Positions 1-9,500 of a stretch of 20,175 nucleotides of DNA are shown here, in pieces; the stretch's first letter is position 1; each line of letters starts with the position of its first letter. The position numbers and the translations under genes are program-made. The notes beneath the pieces are model-generated. The model ran no database searches. It was not told where the DNA came from and was given only the letters and a program-made list of their open reading frames with translations. Source of the DNA: a virus; IMG/VR virus record IMGVR_UViG_3300042691_008255, positions 1 through 20,175 of that record; one strand, written 5' to 3'.

Positions 1-3000
1 AATGTCCGATGTTTAGACGGCACAAAGGTGCACGAAGTCTACCCACTCTATAATCAGGAGCAGTCCAAGATGCAAGATAGTTTAATTTACGCCATACTGC
101 CGCTTGTTCATCCCGCGATCCGATGTGAACTGTAAATCCGAAACTAACATCTCTCTCGTAAGATCCATACAAGTAAACAGGATTTCCAGAACCCATATAC
201 ATTTGAGGATTCCAACTTGGTTTATGGTTATCAGTTATACTATCAAATGTTGCTCTAAATACTATTGCTTCAGCTGCATTGGATCCATTAGCAGCACCCC
301 CACCATTCAAATTTACGGTTTGAAAATAAAATGTTATTAAATCTTTTGTTCCCGGTAAATCATTATTTGAATTTGGTCCGGTTTCATAAACAAAATCTTC
401 TGTTATTCTTCCAGATTTCAAACGTTTGAAATCAACTATATTTATTCTATCACCCCTAAACTCGTATTCATCACCTTGTTTTTTTACAGCTTTACCATCA
501 GAATACTTTATATTACTTTTATATGGTTTACTTCTATCCACCCCAACTTTTCCAGGATTACCAAAACCAAATTTCTTTTCAAGATTGTTAGCTTTGTAAT
601 CTGCAATAGTTGGATCAGTAGAGAATTTTTTATATTTTTCACCTTCAATATCAGAACGGAAATCATTGTAGTCGTGTGAACGAGCGCCATCTCCTCTTGC
701 AACTTTTTTCAACTTATTATAGGCAAGAGTTGAATACTGTTTTATTGGATTTGCAATGGCATCATCTTCTCCTGCAGGTGGTTCTGAAACAATAGATTTT
801 GTTTTAACTGGTTGAGTTGTTGGTTGACCAGTTCCATCAATATCACCAGCAACATTAGCACGACCTCTATCTAAAATAGAAATGTAATTTGGATCAAAAG
901 TAGTTCTACTGTTAAGCAAATTAACAACTTTTGGCTGAACATACGGTCCGGATGAACCACTCGGAACTGTTTGTGATTCCTTTCCAGAAAATTTTGGACC
1001 GTTTTCTATTAGATAAGATAGTGCAGTTAGAACACCGTCAAATGTATTTCCAGAACTATTATAGTTTTCGTTTAATTTCGATCCGTATGTATTATCAACT
1101 ACTTCATCGCCACTTATAGTAGTTTTTGGTCCAAACCATGTTTCAAATTTTGCTGTTGATGGATAGTTTGGTCTAAAACTCACACCAGATGTATCATAAA
1201 ATTTCATAAATGGATGTGATGCCCTGCGTATAGTAGTTGTTCCAGCAGAAGTAGTTCCGGAATTTGGTCCACCCTTTCCAGATAATCTGTATATTTTTCC
1301 ATCTTCACGTTTTTTTTCTATTCCACTTCTTACAGTTGAATCAATCGATTCATTCATTGGTATAAATGAACCAGGTAACATTTCTGCCATTAAAGCAATC
1401 AATCTGTTATATTTGTATGCAGAATATATGTTAGCTACATTTTTTATTACCGATGAGTATAGACCATCGCCATTTGCAGCCCGTCTCGGAAATGACATAA
1501 CACTTTCTTTATCGCCTGTATCAGCTGTATTCATTCTATTAACAACATATTCATAGGCATCAAATGGTGCTTTATTATCAAGAACATCAACTGAATCACC
1601 ATGGCGTATACGAAGTTCTGATCTATTTCTGTTTGTATTATCTTCTATTGATTTAAGCAAAGAAGACTGATTATACATACGAGTTTTTGCTTGAGGTGCA
1701 TCTAAACCACTTGGTGTGTCCCAACCATTTAATGTATCAACCAATGGGTTGTTTCCATATAATTGATCTTGCAGTTTAACCCATCTTTGACCTTTACCGG
1801 ATTCCAACCAAGTTTTTATTCTTTGCTCATCTGCTTTGTTTATTTCCGAGAATTGATCCGAGAATCCACCGCCTGCATTAAAAGTTATAGCAGAGCCAGA
1901 TACAGCAAGTATATTACCCCACAAGTTGTTTTTGGCGGAATCTTTGACCTGTATACCCCTTAATATAAATGGATCTATTCTTAAACCACTACCCTGTGTT
2001 GAGCCAGGAACTATTTGTAATTTTTTATATTGTAAATCTAATTGTTTATTGTTTATAGAATATGATGCAAGATAACTACCATCAAGTTGATTATCTTTCA
2101 TTGTTCTTTCATATTTTTTATTGTATGCACCTGCAGTCTTTGGTAGAGTAGTTCTATATTGACCGTATGTATCATTCAATGTTATATTTGGAACTTGATT
2201 TTCTAACGAAGCAAGTGTTCCATTTCTCGCCCAAGGACGTTTTCCTAGAGACAATGGTGCAAATTCTTCTCCTCTAACCGTATTTACACCAGAAGATGCA
2301 CGAGTGGTTGCAAGTGTAAGTCTTCCAGATAAATCCAAATTGTAAGTTAATGTTGGGTTTATTATTGGATAAAGTGTTCCATCATTCAATGTCATGCTTG
2401 GCATAAAACCAGCTCTTTGAATTGGTGTAAATCCAAAAAAGTTTGTAACTGGTTTATCAGATGCCCCAATTACTGATAATTTATTTTGTCCACTTTCGGT
2501 AGAAAGTATAGAATATCCGGTAGCATAATTTGTTACAGTTTTGTCTGTGTAGAATGTTTGAAATCCTCTACCCGCTTGTGTTGTATTATTTTTTTGTTGA
2601 ACATCAAGATATTGTTTACCGGTTGGAGTTCTATACAAACCAAAATAATTATTACTTGGTGCATCTGCACGTTTTCCATTCCAATCAAATGTAGAAGATT
2701 CTGTTGAGTATTCCGTCTGTGGTCTACTACTACCTTTACGCATTATATCTATTGTAAATCCGGCTTGGTTATCATCTGGAAAATAATTTATACCAGTTGG
2801 TCTTAATCCGATAAAACCAAATCGTGATGTTTCATTGATATATTCTGTTTGTGGATTTCCAGCACCTTTTGGCATAATATCCAAAGTAAAACCGGTTTGG
2901 TTATCATTTGGAAAATAATCCAATTTTGGTGGTCTTGAATTTGCCTTAAAGCCATATTCTGATGAATCCGTTTCATATTCTGTTCCAGGTCTACTGCTTC

Positions 3001-6000
3001 CCTTTGCCATAATATCCAAAGTGAAACCAGTTTGGTTATCATCTGGAAAGAAACTTTGTAAACCAGGTCTACCGCCTTTGAAAACAAATATAGATGATTC
3101 AGTAGCGTATTCTGTTCCCGGTAAACCTTCATTTCTTTTAATATCCATCGTAAAACCGGTCTGGTTTGTATCTTGGAAGAAATTGATTACCGATTCAATA
3201 GGTTCACCTGGACGCCCACCTTTGAATGTATAAAAAGAACTCTCGTGAAAATACTCTGTTCCAGCAGGTTTACTTGTTCCCTTTGGTTGTATATTGAGTG
3301 TAAATCCTGTTTGATTTAATTTTTCTTTATCAAAGTAATCCGTTCCTGCTTTGGGGAATTTTCCAGGAAAAGTAAACTCTGATGAGTCTTCTACATATTT
3401 ACTATCGTATATTTCAGCAAGACGATGGAAACCAATCGTTGTAAATTTACCCCTCAAATCAAAATAGTTTACTTGTGGGGATTCATCACGACTACCATCC
3501 CAATCAAATATAGATATTTCTTCTACATATTTACTATCGTATATTTCAGCAAGACGATGGAAACCTGCACTCGTTACTTTCTTGTTAATATCAAAAAAGT
3601 TTACTTCTGGAGAATCACCACGTTTTCCGTTCCAATCAAATTCGGAAGATTCTGGAATATATTTTGTATCACGAATTTGTGCGAATGTATGGAATCCTGT
3701 GTTTGTAAAGTTTGCAGGTAAGTCAAAATAATTTACAGCAGGTGCACTTTGTCTTCCCCCATCCCAATCAAAACGAGAAGATTCTTTTACATATTTTGAA
3801 TCATATTCTTGAGCAAATGTGTGAAATCCAGTAGTTGTATGTGTCTTTTGTAAATCAAAATAATTGATTGCAGGAGATTCTGACCTTGCACCATCCCAAT
3901 CAAATTCAGAAGAATCTTTGATATATTTTGATTCTTTGAATACTGGAAATGTATGGAATCCTACTGATGTAAATTTATTCAGCAAATCAAAATAATTTAC
4001 AGCAGGTGCCTGTTGTTTATTTCCATCAAAATCAAATCGCGATGAATCTTTGATATACTTTGAATCATTCAATGCATGAAATGTATGAAAACCGACTGTT
4101 GTAAATTGATTTTGTAAATCGAAGTAATTTGTTGCTGGTGAATCTTGTTTTACTGTATTCCATGTGAATACTGATGATTCTTTTTTATATTTCGATTCCA
4201 AAAATGGAACGAATGTATCAAATCCAGATAATACATTTTGTGTTGATATATCCAAATAATTTACAAACGGAGCATCTTCTTTGACACCAACCCAAGTAAA
4301 TCTTGATGAATCTGTGACATACTTTGTATCATATAGTTCGGCAAATGAATGAAATCCATCGGTAGAGTTTATAGTTGTTACCAAATCAAAATAGTTTATA
4401 GTTTTAGCATTAACTCTGTTTCCTGACCAAACAAATTGTGATGAATTTTTTATGTATTTTGTATCAAATTTTTGTGCAAAAGGATGAAATCCCTCAGATG
4501 TAAATTGTTTGAATTGATCCAGATAATTAACCGATGGTGCATTTTCAATAGAATTTCCAACAAAAGTAAATCTAGATGCATCCAAAACATATTTTGAATC
4601 CATGAATCCTGCAAAATTATGAAAACCTGCAGTAGATACCGTGCCGGATTGATCAAAATAATTTACAAAAGGTGCCTGTTGTTTATTACCATCATAATCA
4701 AATATAGAAGAATCTGGAATATATTTTGATTGTCCTTGTGAAGCAAACTTTGTAAAACCAGATGTTGTATTTAAGAATCCAACATCGAAATAGTTTACAG
4801 TTGGTGCACCCAATCTATTTCCTTGCCATCCTAAAAATGATGTTTCTGTTTTATATTCTGTTATTTGTGGTTGTGTAAAAATTGTAAAACCACCAAGAGT
4901 GTTGTTGTTATTTCCATCAAAGAAATTTACACCCGTTATTTTGGAAAAATCAAATTGTGACGTATTTGGCTGGAACAACGATTCTGCTGGATCAACAAAT
5001 GTTTGGAATCCTCTACCATTTGTATCTGCAAATGCATTCGTAAATGGACCATCATCAGAACCTCCTGTCCATACAAATTGAGAGAATCCAATATATTTAC
5101 TATCACCAAGTTGTTGTCTTTGATTGAATCCCAAAGCAAACTGATTTGAAAAGAAATTTACTTCCTGTAAACCCAAGGCAGAATACAAAGAATCTTCTGG
5201 ATTTTCAAGTCTTCCACCAGGAATGGTTGGTGTTATACCATCTAAATTTAATTGACTTCTATCCACATCATGTATGGTTTGACCAGAATAACGAATTGGA
5301 CCTTTGTCATCAGTTTCAATCATTGTTGCCAATTCAGAAGTTCCAACGAATCGTATTGGGGTAGAATCTATATTAAATTCGCTAATACCTTCCGAGTGAA
5401 TAGTTCCTTGATCAATTCTTAAAACAGTTGTATCTGGATTTACAACTATACCCTCTTGAATTGTATCGGTAATTATGTTTGGCGATTGTTCAACTCTGCT
5501 AAAACTAAGCGGTGGTATTATAGGTTCAATATCTGGAATTGTTATATTATCAACCGCATCATTTACATTCTTCGATATATTTACTGTATTTTCAGTTCTA
5601 TCAAAAAATTGTTGAGGTCTTGTTATTACTATCTGTGGATTTGTTATATTGCCAATAGGTGACAATATATTTTTATTTATTGCAACCGCTTGATCCTCTC
5701 TGTTAAAAGATTGTTCAGGAACATTTATATCAATATCAGGATTTACAATGTTGTCTGATGAATCATTTGTATTTTTGAATATATCAGGAGAAGTATCTTC
5801 TCTTTCAAATGTCTGTTGTGGTATGTTTATTTCTGTATCGGATCTGTTATTATTTTCACCAGGATTAGTTGGATTTATAGGTGTATCTGATTCATTAAGT
5901 CTACTTGTAAATCTTGTTTGATTTATATTTGAAAATCTAGATTCAATTTGATCCAGTCCTATTCCAGAAGCAAGTGGCGAGATTGCTTCGCCAATAGAAG

Positions 6001-6457
6001 GCGATAATTCTGATATACTGTTTACCAAAACACTTTCGATTGGTAATTGAACTATATCATCGAATTTGGTTAAAGGCAATCTATCCTCTAACTGAACTCT
6101 TTTGTCTGATGGTATTACTATATCATCAAGATTTGATGATTCCAATTTACTAACAAGATCTATACTGTTCGGTTTTTTTGTGTTATCAAGATTAGTTGTC
6201 CCCAATCGTTTTGTGACATCACTTGGTTTTGGGTTTTTTATATCATCAAGTTTTGTTTTTGATAATTGACTTGTAAGACTTACAACTTTTGGTTTTTTTA
6301 TTTTTGGAACGTCTTTGTATAGTTCATCTGTAATTGGTTGTTGTGTGGCAAAATTTTTGTCACTAGTAGCAGATGAGGCATCGGGAGTATTTTTACCTTC
6401 CTTTGAAACCTCACTTCTATATTTCGATAAATCAGATTTTAAGTCTACTAATGACAT
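1..6457 (-). CDS. Giant repeat-rich baseplate/tail structural protein (partial, 3' end beyond window)
   Basis: The frame is open for 2152 codons from an ATG at 6457 and reaches base 2 with no stop, so the C-terminus lies outside the window. An AGGA Shine-Dalgarno-like site sits 10 nt upstream. Domains in order: residues 53-134, four 20-residue repeats around a LDDIxxP motif; about 202-338, four 34-residue repeats (NPxIxIxxPxQxFxRxE); about 453-1305, roughly nineteen 44-residue repeats (SKYxxxSSxFxWxG, NYFD, GFHTF); 1305 to about 2040, non-repetitive and of unknown role. From about 2040, a region with W-x-P, a YxYGSYER-type turn, VSFGFTV, a WRKLNYL helix and RLxIG resembles the tube-like module of T4-type baseplate proteins such as gp48/gp54 (family recognition from memory). 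The gene follows the tape measure directly, where baseplate hub and tube-initiation genes sit in T4-like phages. A virion role is likely; the exact gp48/gp54 assignment is uncertain, and the repeat domains match nothing I recognise. Confidence 0.72.
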   Translation of the reverse strand, partial: MSLVDLKSDLSKYRSEVSKEGKNTPDASSATSDKNFATQQPITDELYKDVPKIKKPKVVSLTSQLSKTKLDDIKNPKPSDVTKRLGTTNLDNTKKPNSIDLVSKLESSNLDDIVIPSDKRVQLEDRLPLTKFDDIVQLPIESVLVNSISELSPSIGEAISPLASGIGLDQIESRFSNINQTRFTSRLNESDTPINPTNPGENNNRSDTEINIPQQTFEREDTSPDIFKNTNDSSDNIVNPDIDINVPEQSFNREDQAVAINKNILSPIGNITNPQIVITRPQQFFDRTENTVNISKNVNDAVDNITIPDIEPIIPPLSFSRVEQSPNIITDTIQEGIVVNPDTTVLRIDQGTIHSEGISEFNIDSTPIRFVGTSELATMIETDDKGPIRYSGQTIHDVDRSQLNLDGITPTIPGGRLENPEDSLYSALGLQEVNFFSNQFALGFNQRQQLGDSKYIGFSQFVWTGGSDDGPFTNAFADTNGRGFQTFVDPAESLFQPNTSQFDFSKITGVNFFDGNNNNTLGGFTIFTQPQITEYKTETSFLGWQGNRLGAPTVNYFDVGFLNTTSGFTKFASQGQSKYIPDSSIFDYDGNKQQAPFVNYFDQSGTVSTAGFHNFAGFMDSKYVLDASRFTFVGNSIENAPSVNYLDQFKQFTSEGFHPFAQKFDTKYIKNSSQFVWSGNRVNAKTINYFDLVTTINSTDGFHSFAELYDTKYVTDSSRFTWVGVKEDAPFVNYLDISTQNVLSGFDTFVPFLESKYKKESSVFTWNTVKQDSPATNYFDLQNQFTTVGFHTFHALNDSKYIKDSSRFDFDGNKQQAPAVNYFDLLNKFTSVGFHTFPVFKESKYIKDSSEFDWDGARSESPAINYFDLQKTHTTTGFHTFAQEYDSKYVKESSRFDWDGGRQSAPAVNYFDLPANFTNTGFHTFAQIRDTKYIPESSEFDWNGKRGDSPEVNFFDINKKVTSAGFHRLAEIYDSKYVEEISIFDWDGSRDESPQVNYFDLRGKFTTIGFHRLAEIYDSKYVEDSSEFTFPGKFPKAGTDYFDKEKLNQTGFTLNIQPKGTSKPAGTEYFHESSFYTFKGGRPGEPIESVINFFQDTNQTGFTMDIKRNEGLPGTEYATESSIFVFKGGRPGLQSFFPDDNQTGFTLDIMAKGSSRPGTEYETDSSEYGFKANSRPPKLDYFPNDNQTGFTLDIMPKGAGNPQTEYINETSRFGFIGLRPTGINYFPDDNQAGFTIDIMRKGSSRPQTEYSTESSTFDWNGKRADAPSNNYFGLYRTPTGKQYLDVQQKNNTTQAGRGFQTFYTDKTVTNYATGYSILSTESGQNKLSVIGASDKPVTNFFGFTPIQRAGFMPSMTLNDGTLYPIINPTLTYNLDLSGRLTLATTRASSGVNTVRGEEFAPLSLGKRPWARNGTLASLENQVPNITLNDTYGQYRTTLPKTAGAYNKKYERTMKDNQLDGSYLASYSINNKQLDLQYKKLQIVPGSTQGSGLRIDPFILRGIQVKDSAKNNLWGNILAVSGSAITFNAGGGFSDQFSEINKADEQRIKTWLESGKGQRWVKLQDQLYGNNPLVDTLNGWDTPSGLDAPQAKTRMYNQSSLLKSIEDNTNRNRSELRIRHGDSVDVLDNKAPFDAYEYVVNRMNTADTGDKESVMSFPRRAANGDGLYSSVIKNVANIYSAYKYNRLIALMAEMLPGSFIPMNESIDSTVRSGIEKKREDGKIYRLSGKGGPNSGTTSAGTTTIRRASHPFMKFYDTSGVSFRPNYPSTAKFETWFGPKTTISGDEVVDNTYGSKLNENYNSSGNTFDGVLTALSYLIENGPKFSGKESQTVPSGSSGPYVQPKVVNLLNSRTTFDPNYISILDRGRANVAGDIDGTGQPTTQPVKTKSIVSEPPAGEDDAIANPIKQYSTLAYNKLKKVARGDGARSHDYNDFRSDIEGEKYKKFSTDPTIADYKANNLEKKFGFGNPGKVGVDRSKPYKSNIKYSDGKAVKKQGDEYEFRGDRINIVDFKRLKSGRITEDFVYETGPNSNNDLPGTKDLITFYFQTVNLNGGGAANGSNAAEAIVFRATFDSITDNHKPSWNPQMYMGSGNPVYLYGSYERDVSFGFTVHIGSRDEQAAVWRKLNYLASWTAPDYRVGRLRAPLCRLNIGH
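2544..5101 (-). repeat. About 19 tandem 132-nt (44-residue) coding repeats
   Basis: The NYFD-coding segment recurs at nearly constant 132-nt spacing (for example around 3722, 3854, 3986 and 4118). The unit reads roughly SKYxxDSSxFDWxGxR, then about three residues, PxVNYFDL, a five-residue spacer, TxxGFHTFAxxxD. Units near 2700-3370 are a subfamily with TEYxTESS, FPDDNQTGFT and DIMxKG in place of the SKY and GFHTF forms. The outermost units are the most diverged. The frame is kept throughout, so the array is under coding selection. Confidence 0.85.
3387..3565 (-). repeat. Perfect 47-nt direct repeat within the 44-residue array
   Basis: Bases 3387-3433 and 3519-3565 are identical over 47 nt and are spaced by exactly one 132-nt unit. 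They encode the segment around GFHRLAEIYDSKYVE in two neighbouring units. Other adjacent units differ at many synonymous positions, so this pair looks recently duplicated or gene-converted. Confidence 0.85.
5446..5854 (-). repeat. Four tandem 102-nt (34-residue) coding repeats
   Basis: Consecutive units start at 5752, 5650 and 5548, exactly 102 nt apart, with a partly diverged unit before them. The shared pattern is NIxNPxIxI, two residues, PxQxFxRxE, then a variable IxKN segment. These lie in the N-terminal third of the giant protein and do not resemble its 44-residue repeats. Confidence 0.75.
6056..6301 (-). repeat. Four short N-terminal 60-nt (20-residue) coding repeats
   Basis: Units begin at 6301, 6241, 6181 and 6121. 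The first three are exactly 20 residues and the fourth 22. Each contains a K/I-P near its start, an L-x-x-x-L stretch, then T/S-x-L-D-D(N). They may form short amphipathic helices near the N-terminus of the giant protein; that structural reading is inference. Confidence 0.7.
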
Positions 6458-6483
6458 TTTTCACATATCCTGTTAATACACCA

Positions 6484-6491
6484 ATAAATAT
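6484..6491 (-). promoter_or_regulatory. Intergenic ATATTTAT motif before the giant baseplate gene
   Basis: Coding-strand ATATTTAT in the 50-nt gap after the tape measure gene, 27 nt upstream of the ATG at 6457. It is one of six exact copies, one in each intergenic gap longer than 10 nt. A promoter or RNA-processing role is inferred from position only. Confidence 0.45.
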
Positions 6492-6507
6492 CGTTATGCC
6501 TTTTTTA

Positions 6508-9500
6508 TTAAGCAGTTCTACCAAAACTTTGATCCGCTTGATAAGTTTTCTTAATGTTTAGCGTTGTTCTAATTTCTTCAATGAATCTATCACCAAACTT
6601 AATAACAGTTGGTTGATTTGCCGCAGATGACATTATGCTTATGAGTTGATCGAGTTTTGATTCAACACCACTCATATTAGCACCGGCACCACCACCGGCA
6701 CCTGCTGATGGTCCACCAGCTCCTCCCATAGCAGCGGCTGCCATTGCGGGAGAAAATGGTGTAGACTGCATACCAACCGGAGAAACTGCGGTTGCTGCTG
6801 GTGTTGATACATTTCCACCAGAAGATTTCTGTTCTCCTTCTTTTTCTTCCCCACCACCAAACATTGATGTTATTCCACCAACTATTGAATCCATTACTTT
6901 TGAAGCTTTGGATTCACCACTTGATTGATTTATTTTTTCAAATACTTGACCTAATTTTTCTACATCCATACCGGCGATTGTATCTGCAAGCATTTTTAGT
7001 GATGTTGATATTTCAAGTAAACTCTTTGCAACAGCAGAAAGTTTTTCAGGTTCTAATGATGATATAAGTTTTTGCATTGTAGATAATGGGCTTTCACCAC
7101 CGAGAAGACTACCAATGCCTTCCATGATTGCACCACCACCCAAACTTTGCATTAAGTTTCCAAGTGATTCCTTGAATTGATCGAGTTTTGATGTGTCTAT
7201 CGTTTGTAGACTAGCGCCTATCATAGCAAGTCCGGCTGATAATAGTGTTACACCAGTTGCAATACCCATCAATCCAGATGGATCAACTTCCTTTACAAGA
7301 GTCATTAGTTGATCAAAAGGACTATCACCACCGAATAAACTACCCAATCCCTCTAACGCGGCACCAACCCCACTTCCACCACCAAACGCGGCAAGTGCAC
7401 CAGCGAGAGCAGTTATACCACCTGCGATTGAAAATAACTGTTCTGGATCCATTTCACCCAATTTTAACAATCTATCTATGAATCCATATATTGCACCAGC
7501 GATTGCATTGATAATATCAACAATTACTTGTCCAACACTCATTATTACACCACTTAACCCTTCAAAAAACGCCTGCATTAAAGGAGTAACTTGTTGTGCA
7601 GCTGCACCCATGACAAGCATTGCCGCTGAGAAAACAAGAAGTGCAACACCCAATACTGCAAGAACACCTGCACCTACTAATATAATTGGAGCAAAAGTTC
7701 CCAATAATGCCGCCATAAGTGCTAAACCGAGTATAGCAACAGCGGCTTTACCCATTGATTCCCAACTGATTGACATGAATAATTGTAAAGCTGCACCAAT
7801 TACATAAAGAGCGGCACCAAGAATCAACATTGCAACTGCACCTTTTATCATTTCGGTGCTTGCCTTACCCATTAAATATGCTATTGCAGCAAGTCCTAAA
7901 AGAGCAACGCCTGCCTTTGCCATAGCACCCCAATCAACTTTCATAAATTCTTGAACTGCCTTTGCAGTAACCCACAATGCAGCAGCAAGAATTAGTATAG
8001 CGGCTGCTCCTTGCATCATTTTTTTGGTGTCCATTTTATTAACGGCATCTACTATCCCATCCATAAATCCACCGCCACCTTTTCCACCTTTTGGCATTTT
8101 TGCCTTTTTAGATTTACCACCCAATGCACCAGCTTTATCGGCTGCCATATCTTTCATTTTTGAACCCAATGCACCGGCTTTTTCACTAACCTTTCCGAAA
8201 GCACCACCTAATTTATCAGTAACTCCACCAGCAAGTTTACCTATACTATCACCAAGTGGACCCTTTACCATATCAAACAGTCCCATTGCCCCTTTACCGG
8301 CAAGTTTGAAACCAGCTGCAATACCACCGGGACCGGCAACTTTAAGAGCCATTGCACCAATACCTGCAACTGACGGATTTATGAATCCAAGTATTCCACC
8401 AACTGCACCACCTGCACTTGCAAACCCACCAACTATTTTACTAACAAATTCTATTATTTGTGGTAATCTTTTAATAAGTGTTTGAACGGCCTCCATCAAT
8501 TTAGGTAATGCCTCCTTTACACCAGCAGCAATAGCTTCCATATCTATTTCATCAATCATCTTCTGAAATACTGATACACCGTCATTACCTTCTTCCAATC
8601 CACCGACTATATCCAATACGGCATCAATAACAGGTGCAAATTTTTGTTTTAATTTTTCAACAGCATCTGACATTGCCTCTTGTAAACTGGCAGAACGTTT
8701 TTGTGCAGCAAGTTCTTCTATGTATGCCTTTTGTTTATCATTAGCAGCTTTACCAGCTGCAGCTGCCAATTCTTTCGCATTCATTTTAGAAAGTTCTTCT
8801 GCCATTGTTGCATCAATCTTTGCATCTGCCATTTTTTCTGCGTTTGTAAGCATTGATGTCATTTCATCAACAGACATACCCATTGCCTTTGCGAACGCTT
8901 CTTGTTGAATTGCATTCATTCCTTGAAAATCTTCAAGTGAACCGGCTTGATTCAAAATTTCTTCTTGTAAATTGTAAATATCACCTTCCATTGCATATCT
9001 TCTGGCGGCATCTAAATTCAAAGTTTTACCGGTAAGTGCCTGTGCTTCAAACTGTGCAGTCAATGATGATTCCAATTCGAGCATACCTCTACCAATATCT
9101 TTTACTTTTTTAAGATCAGTTCCCAACATTTTTGCCTTTATAGCGGCAGCAGCAAGTTCTTTTGTTGATCCCTTAAATGCAACTGCAACTTCTTTTGGAA
9201 CACTGGCAAGTGTTTTCATTGCTTCTTTTGCATTCATAACACCTTTACCAACACCAACTGCATCTTGCACAAGACCATCCATTGATTTACCAGTCATAAC
9301 TGATAAGTCTTTTAGATTAGCAATTTCCTGCCCTGATAGTCCAAATTGTTTTGTAAGAATTGTTGCCTGTTTAGCAAACGCCTCCATTTCTTTGTTACCA
9401 GCATTTATCATCGAAGCAACATCCATTCCACCCATTGCTTGTGATGCTGCATCTATACCAACTGCTATTTCTTTTGAATTGATACCAGTTATTTTCATTT

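Noticed and set aside
2803-3132. 109-codon minus-strand frame inside the giant gene
   Set aside because: It is an out-of-frame shadow created by the 132-nt repeats; the main frame is open across the whole region.
2544-5101. CRISPR-like array suggested by regular 132-nt repeats
   Set aside because: The repeats are diverged, keep an open reading frame and have no short identical repeat/spacer structure; they are protein-coding.
8024-8485. 153-codon open frame on the plus strand
   Set aside because: It is antisense to the tape measure gene; its Pro/Ala/Ile-rich translation is the mirror of the Gly/Ala-rich coding strand, and it has no convincing ribosome site.
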